Of a stretch of DNA of 64,000 nt, positions 35,414-47,856 are shown piece by piece. Positions within the stretch are counted from its first letter, which is position 1. Each line of letters begins with the position of its first letter. The notes beneath the pieces were generated by a model, which worked only from the letters and a program-made list of their open reading frames with translations, did no database searches and was not told the DNA's origin. The position numbers and the translations under genes were made by a program. The DNA is from Elmis aenea (lineage: Eukaryota; Arthropoda; Insecta; Coleoptera; Elmidae), in the NCBI GenBank assembly GCA_947652605.1, contig OX393576.1, positions 17,510,575-17,574,574 of the forward strand, read 5' to 3'.

Positions 35414-38400
35414 ACTTTATGCAGAGTTTTTTTTTTTTACATATTACTGCTTTGAAAAAGTGAAGTGATAGATTATTTTTTGTTGGCAAAATTTACTTGA
35501 TAATATTATAGGTTTATTTGTATTTTATAGTTCGTTAACGATACCAGTTCTATGCATCCTAAGAGTGAAATTGGACTGATTTGACACTGACTAAATTGTT
35601 GTAGCCTATTGCTTAAATTCTATTAATTATTTTATGCATGGATATCTTGATAATGATCAATTTAACCACAAGAACTCGGGAAATATTAATTGAACCCTTG
35701 GATCGACCTACAAATACCTACTTTTAAAAATGCTTTTCGAAACAGGTTGATAAGGTTGATTTTTGTACAAATAATGTAATACTTTTTAAAAGTTGATTGC
35801 ATTTGAAATCGTAAACATACAAAATATACAGCAACAAAGTTCCGTGTTGTTCTATGGGCACCCGGTATAGTTAATAAAATTTAGATAATGCAGTTACTTA
35901 TCACAAGCAACTTACATTTAGTTTTGTTTTTGTATGCTTACTAATAACATAGTTATCCAATAATTCGTTTTGGGTGCGTCACCCTGTAAAAATTTTAAAA
36001 CGATAAAATGTTTAGCAATAATTATTTAAATAATATTAAACTATTTAAAAGCTTATAACGTAAGATTTCCACAGGAAACCATTTCTGAATAGATATAGAG
36101 TAAAAAGTTTCCATGCACACAAACCCATAATATTTAAAATTTAGCTGGTACGAATTTGTTATTGTTTGCTAAATCAAGGTTATGATAAATGTATAATTTT
36201 GCATAGCAGATATGCGATCATTTACGTATGATGGTTCCGGTGAAAATTTACATGAAAGTGAGAATGCTAATTCTAAATAATTATCGCATGTGAAATTAGT
36301 AAATTAAACGTTCACAGTAGTATATTTATATATCATGTCATAAACCATGGGTGTTTTAATTCTAATTAGTATCTAAAATGGAATTATGCTAATCATTGCT
36401 AGGTACCTTCTTATGATTAATTTTATCTCGAGTGTTTGATCACATCCAGTTACTTTTTAAGAAAATTTTCTGTAAAAATTTAAATTACTTATCTTGATAG
36501 CAACAACGTTAGAAATATTTACGTCATAAGGTCACGGGGTGACTAACGGAATTTTGAAAAATGTTGTGAAGCTTATGCACTTAAAGATTGCCAATCGTGA
36601 TTGTAGGTAGGCATTGCATTGGTTTGGTCGGTAACTGAGAAGAGAAAATTTCGACTTCTGGAACTAAAATACAAAACTACCGTTTGCATCAAGTGCCATT
36701 TAAAATGTCTCTTTTTTTTTACTTGGGTAGTTGTTTTCTTGCAGCAGTTATAAGACTATATAATATATTGCAAAAGTTTCAGTTTTTAAGTATACAAAAA
36801 AACAACTATTATAAATTTAACTTGTATAAAGATTGTACTTTTTATTGAGAAGTGAGGAAATTAATAGGACATGACTATAAATTTTTATGCGAAAGAAAAA
36901 TTGAATAGGTGAATACTAATAAATATGAAATCAAACTACACTAAACCCAACAAATTTGCAAGTAAAACCTTTTAAACTAATTTTTGCTTGCAATTAATTG
37001 ATAATAGTAACGAAAAGTATTTTTTTTACAATTTAAACTATGTGATTAGACAATTAAACTTGGTTAAAGTATGCATACATTTTTCTGAATAGGTAACTTA
37101 TTTTCAAGACTGCCATTTACATCAGCGATTTTCGCAATAAGCTTTTTACTACTTGATTTACATAAAACTGATAATCCAGGAATGTGACTGCCAGTTTGTT
37201 TTTATATTGCTGTGCAGTCAATTAATAACATTTGGTTTTATTATATTTACTCTATCAAATAATTTTTAGCACCCTCCATATTTCTAAAACGTTTTGTAAG
37301 TGGACTGAAAAGTTTTGGGAAAGTTAATACGGTGATATATATATCTTTAATAGTGTTCGTAATTTTTGAGATACAATTTCAGTTAAAATATCATGACATA
37401 CAAATATTTTTTGGTAATTTTATTTAACAACATAACTATTAAAATCTTAAATAAATATATCAAATTGTATTTAGATGAAGCGAAAACTTGATCACCTCAA
37501 AATTTGTATTAAGTATATGGCTTTATTGTTTGTTTAACCTAAAAAAAGGGTTCCTTAAACTAAAAATGTAAATTGTTTAAAATACATAATGCAATTGCGT
37601 CAAACAAACTGATATTACTCAGCGAGATATACATTGTAAAATTAATTTAATAGCACAGTATAATTAATTAAAATAAACTATTATTTACCATTACTAAAAT
37701 ACCATAAAAACAATTTTAAAGCTGTTAATGTAGAACTAAATTGTCACACAACCACTGAACCGATGGCCTCTAGCAGAAAGCGCTAATGCAGCTTAAGGTG
37801 TTGAAACTTTTTTAATTATTGGTTATTATAGGGTGTTAGTGTTTCATTTTATGGCAGCCATGTTGATGGATAGAAGCCATCATTGTTTTGCATTTTGCCC
37901 CTTTCTTTTGGTAGGGCGACTCCACCCTGCATTCAATCACTCGGGTGCTAACCCACCCCACGGCCCCTCCCAAACTTCCGATCTAAAAAGCCTTTTACTG
38001 CCATCTATACGTTATTTGTGAGATTTCTTGACCTTTGCCTGTTAGGTTTTGTAGCTGTACTAAATAGTTTATCACCTCTCACCTAGAGGGTAGGGGAAGC
38101 ATAAACTTTTGAATTTATAAAAATCAGGCGATTTTTAGTCGCTATAAAATACTTATAAATTATCTTAGCACTACATAACTGTTTAATACAGTTCCACGGT
38201 TCGATGAAATTGGCTATAAATTACTGTTTGACGTTAGAACAAGTGTTTGCTGATAGAAATAAATTTAATAAGCGCGTTTGGCTGCATTTTACACATGTAT
38301 AATGTGTGTACAGTTGTAGTACTTCATTGAATATTTTGTTTATTATGCTATAGTACATGATTTTATTGATCTTCGCATAAATAATGTGCTTCTAGCAAGT

Positions 38401-41400
38401 ACATATTTATCGAAGTTTGGATCAGGTATCCGGAAATTGAAGTAGTACACCCGGAACTTCTATTCCGGGTTCCGGCCATTCTCCGGAGTTTGTAACGCAG
38501 ATTGTTTTAGTCCGATTAAAATTCCTGCCGCACGCTATCGGCGTGTCACGGTGGACCAGCGATACACCGATTTCATTGCTTTGTTCTGTATATTCACCCA
38601 TTCGCCCCTTACCCTTTGTCCTGGCGAACGAGCCGTTTGCATTTTCATGAAGTTACACGGGCATTATCGATTCAGGCGGCATTGATGAATTGTTTTCATC
38701 ATGTGCGATTACGCCAGCCAATTTCAATTGCCTTTTCAATGGTCTCTCGATATGTTGGTCATATATCACGTAACACTATCAACTGCACTGATAGGTGTAA
38801 CGACAAGCTATTGCATCATGCATTGGTCGATTTTACGAATATAGCTGTCAGTGTGGATTTTGTGCATGCATATGAAAAATTTATACGGCGAATCGGCTTT
38901 CATTACAGGATAAGATATTTATGTCGTCACGCGATACTCTGACAACCATGTGGTAGTTTCGAATTCTGTTATAATTGGCGCCCATACCGGAAGACGACAG
39001 TAAATAATTAGCTTTCTGTTATACCGACTTGCTAATGTAAAGTAGCAAGAAGTTCAGTGTCCCACCGATAGAGTTAGTTGAGGGTTTGGTTTATGGCGCT
39101 ATTTTTAAATATTGTTAAAATGCTTTTGACGGCAGACTTCGCTGGTTTGCGTTACAAACGAAATTGTTACGGACTTAGTTCACAGTACTGGATATCAATT
39201 TTGTGTTTTAATACTTTGCTCGAAATATGTGTCTATGAGGCACTTACTGTAGTAATAGATAGATGCCTATATCTACAATATGAATAGCTTTCGTAGCTTA
39301 ACGTGGACAATTACAAATTTGTTTGAAAGGTTTCATTCGCCCTCTGCCTGTTTAAAAAAATTATGTGATAATCACTCAACTTTTGTATAATTCTAAGAAA
39401 AAATAATGCAGCAGTTTTTCTCATAAAAAAAAAACGAAATACACTATATCTATGAATAACATGTGAAAATCCTCTGCAATATTCCAGGATATGCAATTTA
39501 TGTTGGAAGAAATTTTAAGCTGCTTTCAATTTTCATTGTTTTTTAGGAAAAACTGTTCCCCATTTAAGTTTTTAATTATAATTGAACGTGAATATATGAA
39601 AGGCTTTTTTTAGATGTACATAAATAAAAATAAACCTTTGAAGTTAAATTTTAGTACATAAGTAACTTTAATTAAAAATTACTTACTGTTTTTCTGCATT
39701 TTTTTTTTGCTTCAAATTCAAAACCAGTTTCCTGACTTTTTTCTTCCTATGTTACTGTGTTATTTAATTTCTTAATAAAACTGTAACTAGTAAAGAGGCG
39801 GGAGTCTTTGACAAGAAATATGTCGAGAAAACAGGAAAATTTCGTCTTACAGCCGTATTTTTATTAAGAGTTTTAAACGTTTGTGAAATTTATTTGGAGG
39901 AATTAAAAAATTTACATTAATTTTTGCTTATTATGAACTGGATTTTATACGTATATTTTATATTGTTGGTATCATGGCTAAATTTGCAGTTAAATAATGC
40001 TGTATAATTTGTTGTTTTTTTTTGTCTCATGATATAGTTTCGTTTTAGTAAGTCAGGTCTTGTTACTTTGTATGGTATTTTTATTGGTAAATGTTTACGT
40101 AATCATTACTTTTTTGTATGCTTATCAAACTTACCGTCTTTTTTGGAAAATGTTTGTAATTTATTGGTGTGTTTGTAGTAGTAAGCATTACCTAAGCCGC
40201 GTCACCTAATCATCCCTTCGCAAAAATCGCGATTATTTAGTGCAGAAAAATTGGTCATAATAAATATAAAAATACGGTCGCGAGAAATGGTCTGAAGCGT
40301 GTTGAAATATTAGCAATAAGGCTTTGTTGTGAATTTTCTAATGTAAAATGGTACAATGTGGCGCAAATGCAGCCTTTCTGCTTGTGAATATTAATTGGCC
40401 CCGAGCCAGGACAGGTTGCTGCTACCCTAACCGCGAAAACCGAGACATTTACACCTCATGCATTAATGTCTAAGCCGGGGATTCTTCTCTCGCGCGAACC
40501 ATAGAGCGCACCACCCCCGTTTTACCACCCCCTTGTGACGTCAACCCATTTTATCCGAAAACCCCCTGGAGCGTCAACTTCTTTGATTAAATTAAAAGTT
40601 GGACCCTACTGTGGTACCACTATCATTTACATGCAAATCTCATTTAGGCATTTAGCCAATTACGGGGTGTCTTTAAACACACCATTTTATCATTATTACA
40701 GATGGGGAAAAATTATTGCGGGTTTTCAGATTGTTCTTTAAATATTTTACGATTTCATAGTAGTTTGAGAAAGGACGAGTGCCTTAGACCAGGCGCCCAC
40801 CGAAATAATGTGACACGTGATCTTTCAGTAACCCGACGTTTTTGTGCTTTGATCAGATTTTTAAACTAGTCGATGCAGAAATGCTACATAATAAATTTAC
40901 AAGTTGCCACAATGTCTTCCTCTATCAAAAAGGTACTATACGACCGTAAATAAGAAAGTTTTGTATGACTTTGGTAACTTAAAAATATCATGACATGTTA
41001 TATTATCATCATTTCACTTTAAAGGACACTCATACTAATATTCTCCATAAAATAACATTACCACATACATAACAAAAAAAAATTAACAACAAAATATAAT
41101 TAATGCATTTTACGAATAAATTTTATCCCCTAAATAGATTAAAAGTTTTGCTTAAAAAAGCTGTAAAGTAATTTCTTACATACCTTCTGTATACACAGTC
41201 GAAGACCTTAGTACAACTAACCAACTTTTGGTTTTGCATATAAGGAGAAAGTTAAGGATAAGAAAAGACAAATACGCAATACATTTTAGGTAAAATTTTA
41301 ACTTTCACATTTTTCGACACAAAAATGCAGAAATAGGTGGACATCAGCTTAACATTTCTGGACAACTAAAAATGGCATTTAGTTCTAATAAATTTTTTTT

Positions 41401-41874
41401 TTTTTTAATTTCAACAACTGGAAAAATATCTATAAAAAAAAAGTTACAACACTACTTTTTAAAGAAAGATGATTCAATATAAAGAACTACTCAAATTCTA
41501 TCTATAAACCAAATAAAAACCTTATGTTGTGCTAAATTAATTTATTATTTAAATCATTATACATTCATAATTTACACTTTCATTTATATTTCATTGGATC
41601 TTTTTAAGTAATTTTTCTCCATTAATTAATACCCAAAGTTATAAACTGTACTTAATTATTTTTATAATAAATCTAACAACAAATTTTATTGTTATTTTGA
41701 ATATATTTTATTTTATTCCGATTTACTACAAGTTGTTTTACCAAATAAATATTTATCAATTAATTGTATCAATTATGTAATTATTATAATAACTAAAACC
41801 TAAAATTAGGAAATAAATGTATGTTTTTGTGTTAACGAATTAAGGATAAGAATAAATAAATAAATATTTTTATA
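35414..41874. other. 6.4-kb gene-free stretch, almost free of recognisable transposons
   Basis: No bounded mobile element seen apart from isolated TACAGGGTG-type ends near 35867 (CACCCGGTA) and 35980 (CACCCTGTA). Unique, less AT-rich islands lie at about 37740-38000, 38430-38960 and 40380-40830. The frames within them (37833-38021, 38616-38942, 40535-40741) have no recognised domains. In a Hox intron such islands are candidate enhancers. Confidence 0.4.
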
Positions 41875-43128
41875 TACCGGGTGTAAATGAAGTGTGGTAC
41901 ACCCCCTTTTTTTCTTTAGTTTGATTTTAATTAAATGAAATTTTAGACATATGATATGTGCAAAAAACCGGGCTTTTTGAGTCCTTGCACACATTTGTTT
42001 CACTTCCGGTTTCGCCGGAAATGACCCCAACTTTGTTATTTTAAATGGAACACCCTGTATATTTTTATATTTTTCGAAAGAGGAAGTGATTTTTGATACA
42101 ACTGCACTATTTTCGTTAATTTTTATAACCTCAAAAATTTTTTAAAACAAAATTTAGTTTTTTATTAAGGGTGCCGTGACCTGCACAAATTGATTTTTAT
42201 TATGTCAACAATTGCCCAAAAAACGTTTTTGTAAATTTTAAAAGACATTTAGGTTACTTTAATCGGCTTTGAAGGTTGCGGAATCGGTTTTTTGACAAAA
42301 AGTCAATTTTTTTTAATGGAACCATGCTGGTACTAGCGGTTATTTAAATCAAGCATCTTCTAACGCGTCCATCGATACCAATAACTTGTATTTATTAAGA
42401 GTCTGCTTCAAAAATTTCAAATTATTGTGAACATTTATTAAGAGATCCTCTAAATCGCAGTAATCTAATTATGTAAAAATGATTACCAAAATTTTTAGAC
42501 TTTTTAATTAAATGACTATAGTAGTTAAACATAAAACAACGATCATTTGTTTTGTTGTAGTTATGCACAGTATACTGCGATTAACAGGATCTCTTAATAA
42601 ATTTTCACAATAATTTGAAGTTTTTGAAGCAAACTCTTAATAAAAATACATGTTATTGGTATCGATGGATTCGTTCGAAGATGCTCCATTTAAATAACCG
42701 CCAGTACCAGTATGGTTCCATTTAAAAAAATTGACCGATTAAAGTAACCTAAATGTCATTTAAAATTTACAAAAACGTTTTTTGGACAATTGTTGACATA
42801 ATAAAAATCAATTTGCGCAGGTCACGGCACCCTTAATGAAAAACTAAATTTTGTTTTAAAAAAAATTTGAGGTTATAAAAATTAACCAAAATAGTGCATT
42901 TGTATCCAAAATCGCTTCCTCTTTCCAAAAATATAAAAATATACAGGGTGTTCCATTTAAAATAACAAAATTGGGGTCATTTCCGGCGAAACCGGAAGTG
43001 GAACAAATGTGTGCAACGGCTCAAAAAGCCAGATTTTTTGCACATATCAGATGTTTAAATTTTCATTTATCTAAAATCAAAACTAAGGGAAAAAAAGGGG
43101 GTGTACCACACTTCATTTACACCCGGTA
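41875..43128. mobile_element. Full-length foldback element, family 3 (1.25 kb palindrome)
   Basis: The outer arms begin TACCGGGTGTAAATGAAGTG and end with its complement. Moving inward both sides share the CACTTCCGG…CCGGAAATGACC hairpin, ACACCCTGTA, TGCACTATTTT, AAGGGTGCCGTGACC, TGGAACCATGCTGGTACTAG and TATCGATACCAATAAC-type segments. The palindrome continues to a small centre near 42480-42540, where CGCAGTAATC is mirrored by TATACTGCGATTA. Flanks are TATA on both sides. Frames 41806-42030 and 42971-43180 are arms read through. Confidence 0.9.
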
Positions 43129-46100
43129 TATAGAGGTTTCAGGTGTCTGTGAAGTTTTAGGATTTGTAATTAACATTTAAATAGCGTTAACTTGGTGTGC
43201 AGTGGTTTGTTGCGTGTGTAAAGCAAAAATTGCTGTACGTACTGGTAGTAAAATAATTATTTCATATACTAATTATTTGCATTCATTGCTTTCCCTGCAA
43301 CGAAATTTTTGTTTTTGAAGTAGCTCGTGCAAAAGGGCAACAAATATCATTTTCACATTCACTTACTAAGTATTTTCTGTCTCCGAACGCAGTAATAAAC
43401 ATTAAAAAACAAAGCCAGCAAGTACATCAAAACATGTCTGCGGTAAAAAATGTTGGTTTCGCAAAAAGCATCGCTTGATGGCGGCGTCACGTTGGCTGAC
43501 TGCGGTTAACGAATTGCATGTGTGCCGGGAAACTTTCAACCTGACAAATCGTTTGTCGGGTCACAACCCCATATTTGTGGGTGTGCGTAATTAAAAACCT
43601 TTTAAGTGCCATCTTAGCATTCATTAATATAAATTAACTGATATATGTTTAGTAAAGCAGCAAATCGCTTTAAAAAATTAATATCGCTCATAAAAAACTG
43701 ACAGTAGCTTTAAAAAAAAATTGAACGTCGATCCAAAAACAAATGAATACCGTTACAAACAAATAAAAATCGCCACAAAACCATCAAAAATTTGTTATAA
43801 TAAAACATAAACTTGCTCTAAACAAATTGAAAGTCACTCTAAAAAATTGCAAACGCAGTCGTTAGTTGCATGACTGCAAACGTTGTTATTTCTAACACAA
43901 CTATCAGGATGCATCGATTAATATATATTTCTTAGGCGTCGTAATTTGTTGAAGCATGGAAGAAACTGACCAGTTAATTGCTGGAGGAAATAGAATTTTA
44001 ATGAACCACTATTTATTTTTAATTATTGTAAATTGCTACAATTTAATTAAAACACGACCAATGTGTTTAATCTAAGATTAATTGTTGTATAAAAAGTGTT
44101 GTTAAACAGCATACATTTAATTTTATGATCTCTGTATCGCTAAAACCAATCACAAACTAACTTTTTGCTAATGGAGTGGTTATGATTGGTTAATATAGTA
44201 ATTAAATCATAACTTTATGATTCATGTTATTGTTTGTTTTTTGGAACGTGTTATATCGGCAAACTTTCTTGATAACTAGCTCTAAAAAAATTTGTTTTGC
44301 TTTAAATTTTACTACTTTTCGACAATTTATGTGTAGCCCAAAAAAATGTATGATTTAAATCGGAAGAAATTTAAGTCTTACAGAATCTATTTAATTGTCT
44401 TCTTCAAAATTTATGTTTTAGAAACGATTGTATCTGGACATAGTCTAATTACTCCTGACATTTTTAATTTTCATGATATTCAAAGTTTAAAAAAATAATA
44501 TAATAGTTTTAAAGACAATAAATTAATTTAAAAAAGTGAAACGGTCAAATCAATGGTGTACTGTTTTGCTACTATGATTAGTCATTGAATAATCACATCA
44601 GAAGATGGTTAGGTAAACTTTTATTGTTTTTTGCGAATCTGTGAAAGTGCTGAGCGGATACATTTTTTTTTTGCATTTTAAAAATTAAAATAACTATTTT
44701 ATTTTTAATTTGGATAATTTTAGAACCAACGATTTTTTAAGACATGCTATTTTAGATAAAGATTTAAATTCAATAATGTTATGACTAAAGTTTGCTTAAG
44801 CCTTTTTGAAAATCATGTGTAACTTTATTTTATACCTATATGACTTAATAAAAATTATTGAATTGGCAGAAATTTAGTGAAACTGATTTAAAATAACCGT
44901 TACCTAAATAAATATATGTTTTGCTTAGGATCTTCAAATTGTAGTTTCTTTGTGAAACTTTTAATTACCACTATTAAAATCTTAACACGAAACTAAGTCA
45001 AAATAAAATTAATTGCTTAAATAAAACATAACACTTTCTTATAATTGTATCTTGTTCTTTTAAATTATATTTATTTTATCTTACATAACATTTTTGTCAT
45101 CTGATTAAGGAACTCGCTGAGGTAGTTACTGCAATAAAAACTTACTACATTTAAGTGTACAGGTTTAGTTTCTCATCCATTTACACTTTTATTCTGAGAA
45201 GTGAGGATTTTCAGATCTCGTTTAGATTGCTGCGCGGGATTTATAGAGCAGCTCAGTGTAACTGCCCTTTGACCTCACTGTCTTAAGCTAGCCAAGTTCC
45301 CGAAACCCTAACACTTGTTTTGTTATATTATAATTACAGTCAACTTGAAACACGTGTGCTACATGTCAAGTTCATTAGCTACTTTTCCAGGTATACATAA
45401 CATGCGCCAAAAAGAATTTACTTCAAATTTTTCTAACAAGTCTCTAACCTTTAAACTTTAAATGTGTGCATGTCCATAAAATATGTTGCTACGAGTAGAG
45501 GAACAACTACCTTCAGCAATTAAGATTATCATAGAATTTCATGTAGCTACGTTTGACGACAAGTCTAATGGTGAAGTCATTTCAAAAGAATTCATTATTT
45601 TTAAACTGTTTCAAGTTTCTTAAAAAAAGTAGGTACTTCAATAATTGTCAAATAATTTCTGTTCTCACCTTCGATACTCCTTTCGATGTTTCGATTAATT
45701 TTTCTCATTTTAAAACTAAGTTTTTTGAAGAAAAAACTTAAAATCGAAATTTGAAAAGTACTGAAAAAAGAAAATTGATATTGTATCCAATGAAAATATT
45801 CCATAAAGTAGAAACCGATTGTTTTTTTCTCTTAAGTACTCGACAACAAAGTCGTTTAAGGTGCAATTTAATTACTAAGCATAGCGAAACACATCTTTAA
45901 AATACCACAAAAATAAATTTGGATTGGATAAGTATGAGTGTCCACTGCTGTCAAATAAGTAACTAGTGCAGTATAAATTAAATGACATTTAAGAGTTAAC
46001 TGTAAACAAAGTAATTTACAACAGATTCATCATTCGGTTGAGTAACAAATATTAAGTCATATTTTCTTTACTACCATAAGTTCAAAGATTCAATCTAATT

Positions 46101-46878
46101 TAATTAATAGTTTGTGTGAATCACAACCTACAGAAGATGCAAGTACCTAAAATATGAGTAATATATCGCGTGTGGGCTCATTTAAATATTTTTTTAAACC
46201 AACACATTTGAGTAAACTGAAGATTTTGATCATTCGTGTTACTTCTCTGACTAAAATTTATGTAAAAGTCATTAAATTTTAAACGTTTTACTTTACATAA
46301 TTACAATTAGATTAAATTTGATAGTAGCAATAGAAGAATAATATTTTTTCTTAAATTTTTTCAGTTTGGTGCTTTTTTAAACCGATGATATTAAATACAG
46401 AATACCGATGTATAGAGGTTTTGACGCTGCTGAGCTTGTGCGAAAGAAATTATGTACATGGGCCACTATGGCCTTCATAATCGAACAATAAAACAGACTA
46501 CGAGTACAAAAATTTGTATTTCTAGGTCTACTTTTGCTTTGGTGTAATTTTTGAATTCCTGAAAATCGATACATCATTTAAGTTTCCCTATTTTTGGAAT
46601 TTCTTTTAACTAGTTGCAAGTGTCGCATTCCGCGGACACGTGTGTATATGATGCGTGTTACCCAAATGACGAGCTGTCTCACTTTACATGTGTCACTCAT
46701 TCCAAGTCTGCCCTTTACTTGAATGCTTGGCCATTCGCCATTTGAACCTCTCCAAGACTCATTCATTGTCCTGCAAACATGCCAAATATTGGGATATTAT
46801 TGTATGTGAATATTACTTAATCTGTTTGTGTTAAAGGATAGTCTGGTGTTATTTTAAAATAGTCTTTATTTTTTACAG
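43129..46878. other. Gene-free stretch just upstream of the Antp coding exon
   Basis: No bounded element, RNA or credible ORF was seen in 3.7 kb. Islands of lower AT content lie at 43430-43590 and 45210-45320. This is the proximal part of the presumed 5' intron. Confidence 0.45.
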
Positions 46879-47117
46879 GGTGGAATAAGGCGCGTTCGCC
46901 TTTTGTTTCATCATACAAGTAAGAACAGTCTACTGGGTGCTCCAACATCAAAATAAAAGCAAAGTCGTCCTTAATTGGTAGTGTTTATTTTTTTAAGTGA
47001 AGATGTTTCATTAAGTGGCAATGATCGTAAGGTGCATCACCAGTGGTTGTCGTGAGTGATTTTTTGGTGGTTAAGTACGCATTTTTTGATAAAAGTGTGT
47101 TTGTAATTTTGTAGCCG
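46879..47117 (+). other. Antp: Antp 5' leader adjoining the coding exon (5' UTR)
   Basis: A T-rich tract ending in TTTTTTACAG (AG at 46877-46878) makes a strong 3' splice site, so the coding exon probably begins at 46879 and carries about 239 bases of leader. A second possible acceptor, TTTTGTAG, ends at 47114, only three bases before the ATG, and would leave almost no leader in this exon. The leader contains two short upstream ORFs: ATG TTT CAT TAA at 47003-47014 and a 13-codon ORF (stop included) at 47021-47059. The choice between the two acceptors cannot be settled without transcript data. Confidence 0.55.
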
Positions 47118-47850
47118 ATGAGCATGAGTTCTTATTTTGCTAATTCATATATGCCAGACATGCGTAACGGTGGAGTTGTGTCCGCGGAACATCCGCATCA
47201 GCACCAACATTATGGTGCTGCAGTTCAGGTGCCTCAAGGTGCTGGAAGTGTACAAACTGATCCTAATTCTTGCGGAGGTGATCCTTCCGTGGTAGGTCTG
47301 CGTCAGGGGATTCCCCCGCATCATTATGGGGGACCACCAGCCGCTGGCCAGCCTCCTCCGGGCATGCCTTACCCTAGGTTTCCACCGTACGATAGGATGG
47401 ATATTAGAAATCCTGCTTATTACGGCGCGCAGCAACAAATGGATGGCACTCAGGGATATAGACCCGATAGTCCTAGTAGCATGCACATGGGTAGCAATGG
47501 TGCACCAAATGGCCACCAAACACCTGTAGTATACGCTAGCTGTAAGTTACAAGCTGTCGCCGGAAGTCAAGGAGCAGTACTCGGTTCTACGGGTAGCCCT
47601 CCTTTAGACAATGCCCAAGCTATGACTAATCATCACATGGGACACCATATGCAAGAACAACACCCGCAGCAGCATCATCAGCAAGGACATCACCAGCAAC
47701 ATATGATGTACGGCCAACAAGGTGCTAACATGCATCAGCAAGTTGCAGCTCATCAGCAACCTCCCGTTCAGCAACAACCACCTCCACAACCAGCAAATAA
47801 CCCCGCAGCGTTACCAAGTCCCTTATATCCATGGATGAGAAGTCAGTTTG
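47118..47850 (+). CDS. Antp: Antennapedia homeobox protein, N-terminal coding exon
   Basis: Antp is a nuclear homeodomain transcription factor that sets thoracic segment and leg identity in insects. This exon gives 244 codons plus one base. Conserved Antp blocks appear in order: SSYFANSYM (residues 4-12), MPYPRFPPYDRM (83-94), PVVYASCKLQA (136-146), a His/Gln/Pro-rich stretch (about 164-225) and SPLYPWMRSQF (234-244), which carries the YPWM hexapeptide used to contact the cofactor Extradenticle. The exon ends at G47850, directly before the donor GTAAGT. Reading on into the intron gives only GKCT and a stop, so the apparent 248-residue frame is not the real end. Joining to 63937 restores a Glu codon and runs into the homeodomain. 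ATG 47118 is the first in-frame start, but ATG 47124 has an A at -3 and would give MSSYFANSYM, the start I associate with the family. Either may be used. The N-terminus looks closest to beetle Antp, from memory only. Confidence 0.97.
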
Positions 47851-47856
47851 GTAAGT

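Noticed and set aside
38616..38942. 108-residue frame as a gene
   Set aside because: No recognised domain and no flanking splice or promoter signals tied to it; the less AT-rich base composition alone explains the open frame.
47145..47519. Minus-strand 124-residue frame opposite Antp, and other frames at 47326-47529 and 47604-47789
   Set aside because: Shadows of the real Antp coding sequence.
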